From contig JAJZSX010000153.1 of NCBI GenBank assembly GCA_021849435.1, positions 1-6,212 on the forward strand: DNA of 6,212 nucleotides, read 5' to 3'. The translations under genes and the position numbers were made by a program. The stretch is from Actinomycetes bacterium. Its GTDB lineage: Bacteria > Actinomycetota > Acidimicrobiia > Acidimicrobiales > RAAP-2. This document shows positions 1 through 5,207 of this stretch, one piece after another. The notes under the pieces were generated by a model, which was given only the letters and a program-made list of their open reading frames with translations, was not told the DNA's origin and made no database searches. The stretch's first letter is position 1. The number at the start of each line of letters is the position of its first letter.

Positions 1-374
1 CGGCCTTTGAGCGTGCCCGCTCGCGACTGCTGCCAACGCCAGTAGGCGTCGGTGGCGCCGCGCACGCCGTCGGCGAAGACTTCCTTCGAGATTTCTTGCC
101 ACCAGACCTCACCGGTGGTGTCGCTGGCGCAGACGGTGTCCTTCTCAGCGTTCCAGCGTTTGCGTAGGGAGTAGAACGAAGGGGGCGTCCCCGACTCGCC
201 AGTTTCATGGTAACGATCGAGGTCGGCCTTCATCTGATCGAGCGTCCAGTTACATGCCTTGCGACGCGCACCAAAGAATCGACTGATCTGGGCTGACTGT
301 TCGTCCGTGGGATCGAGCGCGAAGGTGAAGGCTTGGATGGCCTGGCCCTCGGGTGGGCAGTACCTACGCGGCAT
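1..374 (-). CDS. tnpB: IS607-type TnpB, RNA-guided nuclease, N-terminal 124 codons (partial)
   Basis: Reading the minus strand from ATG 374-372 gives an open frame to the window edge (124 codons plus 2 bases). The start is MPRRYCPPEGQAIQAFTFAL, followed by DPTDEQ, GARRKACNWTLDQMKADLD, SFYSLRKRWN and VWWQEISKEVFADGVRGATD. These match the N-terminal helix-turn-helix/OrfB region of actinobacterial TnpB: FxxALDPT, a GAxRxxxNW core, SLRKxWN, and WW followed by SKE. TnpB proteins are RuvC-like nucleases guided by RNA from the element end, and are ancestors of Cas12. The RuvC acidic residues and zinc finger would lie outside the window and cannot be checked. The ATG sits inside the last codons of tnpA (11-base overlap), so translation is probably coupled to tnpA. 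No stop or frameshift is seen in the visible part. Confidence 0.85.
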   Translation of the reverse strand, partial: MPRRYCPPEGQAIQAFTFALDPTDEQSAQISRFFGARRKACNWTLDQMKADLDRYHETGESGTPPSFYSLRKRWNAEKDTVCASDTTGEVWWQEISKEVFADGVRGATDAYWRWQQSRAGTLKG

Positions 375-944
375 CGGTCGACTCCTGCGCCGCCGCCAAC
401 GCTTTTGCCGCTCGACGTGCGGCCGCACGACGACCATAGAGACGAGCGCAGAACGAGGTCGACACCTCAGTCATGTCGCGAACGAGGTCGTCGTCGACCT
501 CGGCGTCGTCCACCACGACCAGTCGTCGTCCATTGGCCTCCAGCGACGCAGCGACGTACTGCGAGCCGAATCTGGCGAAGCGATCACGATGTTCGATCAC
601 AATCGTCGTCACGGCGGTTCGCTAAGCAGGGCGAGGAATTTGCGTCGCTTGCCTTTGAGTCCGGAGCCGATATCGGTTACCACGCGGTCAATCGAATGAC
701 CCTGAGCCGTGGCCCAGACGCTCACGCGCGCCACCTGACGATCAAGGTCTGCTCGTTGGTCACCAGATGAGACGCGAGCGTAGACGGCGGTAATGCCATC
801 CTCCAAGCTCTGCGTTTCGAGATCGCCGACGAGAATACGTCTCCCCATCTTTCGCGCGGGGATCGGCAGCGTTCCCTGGCGGAACCACCGATAGGCGGTC
901 TGAGGATGTATCCCCTGAATGTTGGCCCACTCACTCAAATTCAT
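364..944 (-). pseudogene. tnpA: IS607-family TnpA serine recombinase, broken by a one-base frameshift
   Basis: The gene occupies two adjoining frames. The first (944-609, 111 residues) has a MerR-like helix-turn-helix (residues 1-41, with HPQTAYRWFRQGTLPIPARK) and then the start of a serine-recombinase domain, VYARVSSGDQ, where S59 is the expected nucleophile. It stops after LLSEPP. The second (612-364, 82 residues) resumes exactly where the family does, with TTIVIEHRDRFARFG, which holds the catalytic arginines, and ends with LVRDMTEV and a basic C-terminal helix. Together they give about 193 residues, the usual TnpA length. Restoring one base in the CCG CCG TGA segment joins them as EPP-VTTI. 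The second frame could begin at a GTG overlapping the TGA (GTGA), but neither half has a complete active site. A sequencing error or recoding remains possible; I see no classical slippery heptamer. Confidence 0.85.
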
Positions 945-1582
945 TACTTCATAGTCTTGCGGTGTGGTGTGACACAGCTGGAACCCCTATCATCCCGTGC
1001 CGGACTACGCGAGAGCTCATCGCAAAGTTGCTGAGATCTCGAAGTATCGACGGCGGTGCTCGGACAGGTAGGGGCGAAGCACCGGGTGAAACGCGTCAGG
1101 TACCGGTGGGCCTGGGTAGGGTCGACCAGAAAATCATCGCGGCCCGAGTGAACACGCCCGTTCGCGTACTGCCGACCTTCGACACCAGGGTCGAGACGAT
1201 CACCCAGGTGATCGGCGTGGACGACTGACTCTCCTGGCACGATGCCCAACGTGTCAGCGCTTCAACCCACCCCTCGAGATGCGACGAGGCAGGGGCCAGG
1301 AGAGCTTGATGTGTTCACCCTCGATGGTGCACTGTCGATAACGACGAGCCGCCGTTCTCAATGACGGAACCGACAAGATCGGGTCGCTCTTCGAAGACCT
1401 CCGTTAACGCACCTATGTTGCGACACCGCCATTGATGTCGTGTTCCAGTGCGACGGGACACATCGCCGAATGGTCACAATGGCCCGGGAATGGCGCTGAA
1501 GGCAGTCCACGACGCACGACAACGAATCGGCGAGAAGGGTTCATCCAACGAAATCGTCGCACGGAAGCGACATCTTGCCCGA
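945..1582. other. About 640-base gap with no confident gene; possible decayed coding DNA
   Basis: No open frame here has a family I recognise. Short plus-strand stretches look coding-like but change frame: residues ending in PVRVLPTFDTRVETITQVIG (stop at 1226-1228); a 40-residue frame from ATG 1242 to 1364 containing GELDVFTLDGAL; VLNDGTDKIGSLFEDLR ending at 1407; DTAIDVVFQCDGTHRRMVTM ending at 1499; and a 39-residue frame 1490-1609 with ALKAVHDARQRIGEKG. Each picks up close to where the previous one ends, which could mean a gene broken by several frameshifts. The minus-strand frames (for example 944-1249 and 1413-1616) look like shadows. The part nearest 945 presumably includes the IS607 end. 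Confidence 0.3.
968..976. promoter_or_regulatory. Small palindrome TGTG-A-CACA upstream of tnpA (possible TnpA site)
   Basis: TGTGACACA forms a 4+4 inverted repeat around one central base, 24 bases upstream of the tnpA start. IS607 transposases bind short repeats near the element ends, and this position would suit such a site or a tnpA operator. A 4-base arm can easily arise by chance, so this is a weak call made from position. Confidence 0.2.
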
Positions 1583-1612
1583 CCGACAATTCGGAGACGG
1601 ACGATGTAGAAT
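1583..1612 (+). promoter_or_regulatory. Candidate promoter of the secreted repeat protein
   Basis: A TAGAAT hexamer (1607-1612; five of six matches to TATAAT) lies 18 bases after CCGACA (1583-1588; four of six matches to TTGACA). Transcription would start near 1619, giving a leader of about 70 bases before the ATG at 1690. The -10 element is convincing, the -35 only fair. Confidence 0.4.
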
Positions 1613-1636
1613 ACACCCCAGGACGTCTAGAAACCT

Positions 1637-1686
1637 GCTTCCTTCTTGTCTGACACTTCGTCAGACTCCATCAGAAGACAGGAAGC
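1637..1686 (+). promoter_or_regulatory. Structured 5' leader that can pair with the ribosome binding site
   Basis: GCTTCCT (1637-1643) is the exact complement of AGGAAGC (1680-1686), which contains the SD sequence AGGAAG (1680-1685) four bases before the ATG at 1690. Between them sits a second perfect hairpin, GTCTGAC (1648-1654), loop ACTTC, GTCAGAC (1660-1666). If it folds, the SD is buried in a 7-bp stem stacked outside an inner 7-bp hairpin. Alternative partial pairings are possible, such as CTTCT 1642-1646 with AGAAG 1673-1677. This could control translation, protect the mRNA, or form only transiently. It matches no riboswitch family that I recognise. Confidence 0.45.
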
Positions 1687-1689
1687 ACG

Positions 1690-2871
1690 ATGCGAAACGA
1701 CTCAAACGTCCACACTCGTCGTTGGTTGACAAGATCCCTCACAACCCCGTTCATCGCTTCGGCGGCGACTGCGGCGCTCCTGGTCGCGGGGTTGAACTTC
1801 GCGGCCGCCGGGCCCGCATCGGCCGCGGGTACCAAAACGAACACCATCACCGCGGTAGCGGCCCCATCGGCCGGCAGTGCGGGCGGGTCCTTCGTGACGA
1901 GTGCCACGGCCACCTCCGGTGACACCGTGATCATCTCGACCGATGCCACCTCCACCGGTTGCACGCTCGCCGGAACCAAGGTCAGCTTCACTGGTTCGGG
2001 CAACTGCGTCATCAACTTCAACGACGCCGGCAACGCAACGTTCGCCGCGGCGAACCAGGTGCAGCAGCACGTTCAGGTGTATTCGGCCAATACGATCCAC
2101 CCCAGCACCGCCCCGACAACGGGACTCGTGCACGACACCTATAGCGCGAGTGCCACGGCAACCTCGGGTGACACCGTGATGATCTCCCTCGACGGAAACT
2201 CGACGGGCTGCGCGATGAAGTCAGGCAACAAAGTCAGCTTCACCGCTCCGGGTACGTGCTTGGTGGACTTCAACGATGCCGGTAACGGCGCCTTTGCCGC
2301 CGCCGTGCAGATTCGCCAGAGCATCACGGTGCGCACGACGGCCCTGAGGACCCAGGCACCCATCTACCTCACCAGCCTCAACGGGTTCGTCGGAACAGGA
2401 CTCGCACTGACTTCGTCAGGTGGCTCGGGATCGGGCGCCGTCAGTTATGCGGTCACGAGCGCCGGCAGCGCGTTGTGCTCAGTGTCCAGTGGCTTCTTGC
2501 ACGCGTCAACCGCTGGCACCTGCCAGGTCACTGTGATGAAGGCCGGTGACACGATCTACCTTGACGCCAAGTCCAACGTCACGACGGTCACGCTGGCTCG
2601 CCGAGTGGCTAGCGCGCCGCGTGCGATCAAGATGGGCTCTGCGGTCTTCACCGGTCGTTCCATGGTGACGTCGGTCATCGGCACCCACTTCTATGGTCAG
2701 CCCCGCTTCACCAGCAGCGTGAGCGGAACCAGGGTCGGCGTGATTCGTGACACGGGTCAGGTCCTCACCATTCGCGTCACGATCTCCGCCTCTGCTCCGC
2801 GTGGCGTGCACACGTTCTTCCTCGTGTTCGCTCACGGTCAGCGCACATCGGTGCGCTACAACCAGCGCTAG
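1690..2871 (+). CDS. Secreted repeat protein with three paired-cysteine, beta-rich units
   Basis: The protein has 393 residues and no recognised enzyme domain. Residues 1-45 form a Sec signal peptide: a basic start with RR at 10-11, a hydrophobic stretch around 21-40, and a likely cut after ASA (43-45). Two clearly homologous units follow (about 66-130 and 149-214), sharing SATATSGDTV, a STGC, KVSFT, a GNC or GTC, and FNDAGN. A third, divergent unit covers about 232-302. Each unit has a Cys pair (C91/C106, C174/C190, C263/C278), consistent with one disulfide per unit outside the cell. The C-terminal 310-393 region, ending SAPRGVHTFFLVFAHGQ, looks like another beta-sandwich. No LPXTG motif or C-terminal membrane anchor is visible, so it is probably released or held non-covalently at the surface. 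The start is supported by AGGAAG four bases upstream. The gene stands alone between its own promoter and terminator. An Ig-like adhesin or cell-surface role is only a guess. Confidence 0.85.
   Translation: MRNDSNVHTRRWLTRSLTTPFIASAATAALLVAGLNFAAAGPASAAGTKTNTITAVAAPSAGSAGGSFVTSATATSGDTVIISTDATSTGCTLAGTKVSFTGSGNCVINFNDAGNATFAAANQVQQHVQVYSANTIHPSTAPTTGLVHDTYSASATATSGDTVMISLDGNSTGCAMKSGNKVSFTAPGTCLVDFNDAGNGAFAAAVQIRQSITVRTTALRTQAPIYLTSLNGFVGTGLALTSSGGSGSGAVSYAVTSAGSALCSVSSGFLHASTAGTCQVTVMKAGDTIYLDAKSNVTTVTLARRVASAPRAIKMGSAVFTGRSMVTSVIGTHFYGQPRFTSSVSGTRVGVIRDTGQVLTIRVTISASAPRGVHTFFLVFAHGQRTSVRYNQR
1885..2331 (+). repeat. Tandem internal repeat (two close units) within the secreted-protein gene
   Basis: The two units are also visible in the DNA. 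The 38 bases at 1900-1937 and 2149-2186, coding for SATATSGDTV and the next residues, differ at only three positions, all third codon bases. The FNDAGN segments (near 2017 and 2269) are also alike. The spacing is about 249-252 bases, i.e. 83-84 codons. The rest of each unit has diverged more, so this is an older duplication under uneven constraint or partial gene conversion. Confidence 0.75.
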
Positions 2872-2884
2872 AAGCAACGTCGTC

Positions 2885-2940
2885 AACTCGGCCGGCGGGT
2901 CGTCTCGTTTCAACGAGATCCACCCGCCGACCGAGTTCTC
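2885..2940 (+). terminator. Strong two-tier hairpin, terminator of the secreted-protein gene
   Basis: Starting 13 bases after the TAG stop, a 16-base arm (2885-2900) pairs with 2922-2937 with one mismatch. Inside it a second perfect stem, TCTCGT (2903-2908) with ACGAGA (2913-2918), closes a TTCA loop. The hairpin is followed by TTCTCTT, a short and imperfect T-rich tail. Its position and strength fit a Rho-independent terminator, and the structure could also shield the mRNA 3' end. Confidence 0.75.
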
Positions 2941-3115
2941 TTCACTGAGAACCCTGAGCCGTCTCAATTATTGACAACGTTCCCCACCGGCGCAGAGTTG
3001 GCCAGCCCGGCGGGTGACCTCGAAGTCGTCAGAGCGCTAAACGAAGACCTCTCAATTCACCGTTGCTTCCATGACTGGGCTCGGACCGCGTGGATTCATC
3101 AACACGTTGACCCGA

Positions 3116-3130
3116 ACCTGATCCTCAGGT
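3116..3130 (-). terminator. Small hairpin just downstream of the tRNA gene
   Basis: ACCTGA (3116-3121), TCC loop, TCAGGT (3125-3130) forms a 6-bp stem. On the minus strand it begins 8 bases after the tRNA 3' end at 3138. It could help terminate or process the tRNA transcript, but the three-base loop is tight and no T-run follows, so this is a weak call. The rest of 2941-3137 shows nothing else I can support. Confidence 0.25.
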
Positions 3131-3137
3131 CTCACAG

Positions 3138-3211
3138 TGCGGCTGGAGGGATTCGAACCCCCGACCCTCGGTTCCGTAGACCGATGCTCTAATCCGCTGA
3201 GCTACAGCCGC
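3138..3211 (-). tRNA. tRNA-Arg (anticodon ACG)
   Basis: The minus strand gives a complete cloverleaf of 74 bases. The acceptor arm GCGGCTG (3211-3205) pairs perfectly with CAGCCGC (3145-3139). The D arm is GCTC/GAGC. The anticodon stem TCGGT/ACCGA encloses the loop CTACGGA, so the anticodon is ACG. The T arm is GGGGG/CCCTC, with one G-T pair, around TTCGAAT. The discriminator base is A and CCA is not encoded, since CTG follows, so CCA must be added after transcription. In bacteria A34 of tRNA-Arg(ACG) is normally deaminated to inosine by TadA so that it reads CGU, CGC and CGA. A weak -10-like TAGGAT (3234-3229, minus strand) lies upstream. Confidence 0.96.
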
Positions 3212-3241
3212 AGTAATACAGGCCTCCTATCCTAGCGGTCC

Positions 3242-3270
3242 TCGACTAGGGGCGACCTCGCCTCTACCAT
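3242..3270 (+). promoter_or_regulatory. Candidate promoter for a leaderless amidohydrolase mRNA
   Basis: TCGACT (3242-3247; four of six matches to TTGACA) is followed after exactly 17 bases by TACCAT (3265-3270), which fits the TANNNT -10 pattern. The GTG start codon begins at 3277, six bases after the -10, just where transcription should start. There is no SD sequence before this GTG. Together these point to a leaderless transcript, which is common in actinobacteria. The element lies in the 65-base divergent spacer shared with the tRNA gene. Confidence 0.45.
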
Positions 3271-3276
3271 GCCCAA

Positions 3277-4458
3277 GTGGCCCTGAACAACGACCTACCT
3301 CGCCTCCTTGATCTCATTGAGGGCCCGATGGTGGCGATTCGCCACGACCTGCATGCCCACCCGGAGCTCTCCTTCGCCGAGTTCCGCACCAGTTCCGTGA
3401 TTCGCGCCCGCCTCGAGGAGCTCGGCTGGCTTCTTGAGGAGTGCCCCACCGAGACGGGCGCGGTGGCGACCCTGGAAGGGGCTCCGGGACGACACGTCCT
3501 GATCCGCGCGGACATCGACGCCCTGCCGGTCAGCGAGGAGACCGACCTCGCCTTCTCCAGCGAGACCGCGGGCGTTATGCACGCCTGCGGCCACGACGTG
3601 CACACCTCCGCGGCACTCGGGGTGGCCGATCTCCTGGCGCGACTGCACCAGGCGGGTGAACTCGTCGGCGTCTTCACACTGGTCTTCCAGCCCGCCGAGG
3701 AAGGTCTCGGTGGCGCGCGCGCCATGCTCGAACGCGGCCTGCTCGAGGGCCGCGACGTCGACTACGTGATCGGCGCCCACGTGTCGAGCCTCGGTCCCGT
3801 TGGTTTCGTCGCGGCGCGCCCCGGAGTGATCATGAGCGAGGCCCACGCCTTCGACATCCACCTCGCCGGCGCGGGCGGCCATGGCGCCATGGCGAGCGAC
3901 GTGGGCAACGTCGTGCTCGCCGTCAGCGACCTTGCCCCGCGCCTAGGCGAGGTCGTCGAGGGGCTCTCCTTCGAGGGCACCGCGTGCGCATGCTCGGCCG
4001 GGGTGATCCGCGCCGGCAGTGCGCCCAACGTGGTGCCGCGCCACGCGAGCCTCTCGGGCACTCTGCGAACCTTCACCGACGACCAGCGCGTCGAAGCCCT
4101 GGCCCGACTCGATGCGCTGGTCGAGTCGGTCGCCAGCCGGTTCTCGGTCACGGCCGACATCGACTTCACGTTCTCGACCCCTGCCGTGACCAACGACGTA
4201 CGCGCGATGGAGATCGTCGCCGGCGCGCTGGGGAACGCCCCGGGCGTCCTCTACGCCGAGATGGGCCCGGTGAGTCCCAGCGACGACGTCTCCGAGCTTT
4301 TGGACCGCGTGCCCGGCTGCTACCTCTTCGTCGGCGGCGCCGCGCCCGACGGTTCGAGTGGCATGCACCACAGCCCGAACTTCGTCGTCGTCGACGAGGC
4401 GTGCCGGGTCTTCGCCTTAACGCTTGCGACCGGAGCGCTGGCGCTCGCGCGCAGCTAG
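3277..4458 (+). CDS. M20-family (M20D type) metallo-amidohydrolase
   Basis: The 393-residue product matches the full length of zinc- or manganese-dependent amidohydrolases that remove acyl groups from N-acyl amino acids. The family includes N-acetyl-amino-acid deacetylases, hippurate hydrolase and IAA-amino-acid hydrolases. Motifs in order: RHDLHAHPELSF (22-33); RADIDALPV (77-85); the metal site MHACGHDVH (101-109, with C104 and H106); FQPAEEG (137-143, E141 as catalytic base and E142 as metal ligand); GAH (166-168); the dimerisation-domain GGHGAM (200-205); NVVP and SGTLRTF (251-266); and the C-terminal metal ligand in HHSPNF (364-369). All expected catalytic residues are present, so it is probably an active cytoplasmic enzyme. 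The true substrate cannot be read from sequence. The GTG start at 3277 keeps the usual N-terminal helix; an ATG at codon 18 would trim it. The ATG at 3269 is out of frame and stops at once. Confidence 0.9.
   Translation: MALNNDLPRLLDLIEGPMVAIRHDLHAHPELSFAEFRTSSVIRARLEELGWLLEECPTETGAVATLEGAPGRHVLIRADIDALPVSEETDLAFSSETAGVMHACGHDVHTSAALGVADLLARLHQAGELVGVFTLVFQPAEEGLGGARAMLERGLLEGRDVDYVIGAHVSSLGPVGFVAARPGVIMSEAHAFDIHLAGAGGHGAMASDVGNVVLAVSDLAPRLGEVVEGLSFEGTACACSAGVIRAGSAPNVVPRHASLSGTLRTFTDDQRVEALARLDALVESVASRFSVTADIDFTFSTPAVTNDVRAMEIVAGALGNAPGVLYAEMGPVSPSDDVSELLDRVPGCYLFVGGAAPDGSSGMHHSPNFVVVDEACRVFALTLATGALALARS
4455..4458. other. Shared CTAG: overlapping stop codons of two convergent genes
   Basis: The palindrome CTAG gives TAG on both strands. 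The plus-strand amidohydrolase stops at 4456-4458 and the minus-strand ROK gene at 4457-4455. The two coding regions therefore overlap by three bases, with no intergenic space. Confidence 0.95.
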
Positions 4459-5207
4459 AAGAGTCGCGCCGCGCCGCGCAGCGGCGCGAAGTTGCCGTCG
4501 ATCTCGACGGGCACCGCGAGGTGGGCGAAGACGTCGGGCGTCACGCGCCGGGCGTTGCCACCGGCAAGGTGGATCGCAGTGGCGGAGAACTCGTCAGTGA
4601 AGCCAGCGACCGCCTCCACGAGGTCGCTGTGCCATCGGGTCTCGTCCTCAGCCCGGGCCCGCTCACCCAGCGCCTGGTCGAACGTGCGTTTCTCGTCAAA
4701 GGCGGCCGCGCCGACGTCGCGCACGCGCACGAGCTCGCCGTCGACGACGAGGGCGAGCCCGCATCCCGTTCCGAGGGTGATCACCACCTCGCGACCCACC
4801 CCCTGACTCGCACCCAGCGCCGCCAGGGACGCGTCGTTCACCATACGCACGTCGACGCCGGTCGCTTCGCGCAGCGCGCGCTGGAGCTCGAAACCGCGCC
4901 AGTGCGCGTCGAGCTCGGGGTCGACGGGTGTGGAAACACCGCCCGGGCGCGACAGATTGCCGGGGCGCACCACGCGCCCGTCGGTGAACTCACCGGGAAA
5001 GCCCACCCCGGCGCGCTCGACCTTGGCCCTGAGTATTCGATCCGCAACCACACTTACCAGCCGCTCGGGGGTGCAGGGATAGGGTGTCGGGCGTCGTCGC
5101 GGGTCCTCGAGCAGGTGGCCATCGGCGTCGACCAGGCAGTACTTGATGTTGGTCGCCCCGATGTCGACCGCGAGCAGGGTCCCGCTCGTCAGGTGCGTCG
5201 ATTCCAC
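4455..5207 (-). CDS. ROK-family protein, sugar-kinase-like but lacking the usual sugar and zinc motifs
   Basis: The product is a 250-residue ASKHA-fold protein. The phosphate-1 loop is AVDIGATNIK (13-22). GVGFPGEFTDGRVV (67-80) is the typical core strand, VRMVNDASLAALG (120-132) carries the catalytic Asp (D125), ITLGTGCGLALVVDG (143-157) is the phosphate-2 loop, and HLAGGNAR (213-220) the adenosine motif. ROK glucokinases next carry ExGH, which contacts the sugar, and usually a CxCGxxGCxE zinc site. Here the equivalent is DVGA (164-167) with no Cys cluster. Polyphosphate glucokinases also lack the zinc site but keep ExGH. The phosphate machinery is therefore intact while the substrate is uncertain. 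The GTG start at 5207 has no clear SD and lies inside the end of the upstream coupling-protein gene (19-base overlap), which suggests coupled translation. It may be a non-sugar kinase or a sensor. Confidence 0.8.
   Translation of the reverse strand: MESTHLTSGTLLAVDIGATNIKYCLVDADGHLLEDPRRRPTPYPCTPERLVSVVADRILRAKVERAGVGFPGEFTDGRVVRPGNLSRPGGVSTPVDPELDAHWRGFELQRALREATGVDVRMVNDASLAALGASQGVGREVVITLGTGCGLALVVDGELVRVRDVGAAAFDEKRTFDQALGERARAEDETRWHSDLVEAVAGFTDEFSATAIHLAGGNARRVTPDVFAHLAVPVEIDGNFAPLRGAARLF
4470..4488 (+). terminator. GC hairpin just past the amidohydrolase stop (possible terminator)
   Basis: CGCGCCGC (4470-4477), GCA loop, GCGGCGCG (4481-4488) is a perfect 8-bp stem starting 12 bases after the amidohydrolase stop. 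It lies inside the last codons of the convergent ROK gene. No T-run follows, so it would be an atypical terminator. In such GC-rich coding sequence it may be accidental. Confidence 0.35.

Larger units (their letters stand above)
1..980 (-). mobile_element. IS607-family insertion sequence (partial; distal end off the left edge)
   Basis: This is a two-gene element in the typical IS607 order: a MerR-like helix-turn-helix plus serine-recombinase gene (tnpA), then an overlapping tnpB. IS607 elements move by a serine recombinase, have no long terminal inverted repeats and make no target duplication, so the outer boundary cannot be fixed from sequence alone. The limit of about 980 is an estimate: it is some 35 bases upstream of tnpA and takes in the small palindrome at 968-976. 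The tnpB 3' part, the right end and any guide (omega/reRNA) region lie outside the window. The tnpA frameshift makes self-mobilisation of this copy doubtful. Confidence 0.85.

Noticed and set aside
259..770. Overlapping plus-strand frames across the IS607 genes
   Set aside because: They are Arg-rich shadows of tnpA and tnpB, which have clear motifs on the minus strand.
1671..2133. Minus-strand frames opposite the secreted-protein gene
   Set aside because: They are mirror images of its repeat-rich codons; no start signal or family resemblance was seen.
2971..2976. A perfect TTGACA hexamer before the tRNA region
   Set aside because: No -10-like sequence follows at 16-19 bases and no gene starts downstream on the plus strand.
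2971..3192. Plus-strand 73-codon frame ending in AAGGIRTPDPRFRRPML
   Set aside because: Its C-terminal part is the antisense of the tRNA-Arg gene (the familiar GGIRTPDPR artefact). It starts with TTG and has no RBS.
3231..3250. CCTAG...CTAGG inverted repeat in the divergent spacer
   Set aside because: Five-base arms with a ten-base loop are too weak to call an operator without comparative data.
3295..3882. A 195-codon minus-strand frame inside the amidohydrolase gene
   Set aside because: It is antisense to a gene with all M20 motifs, shows no recognisable domain, and is explained by codon bias.
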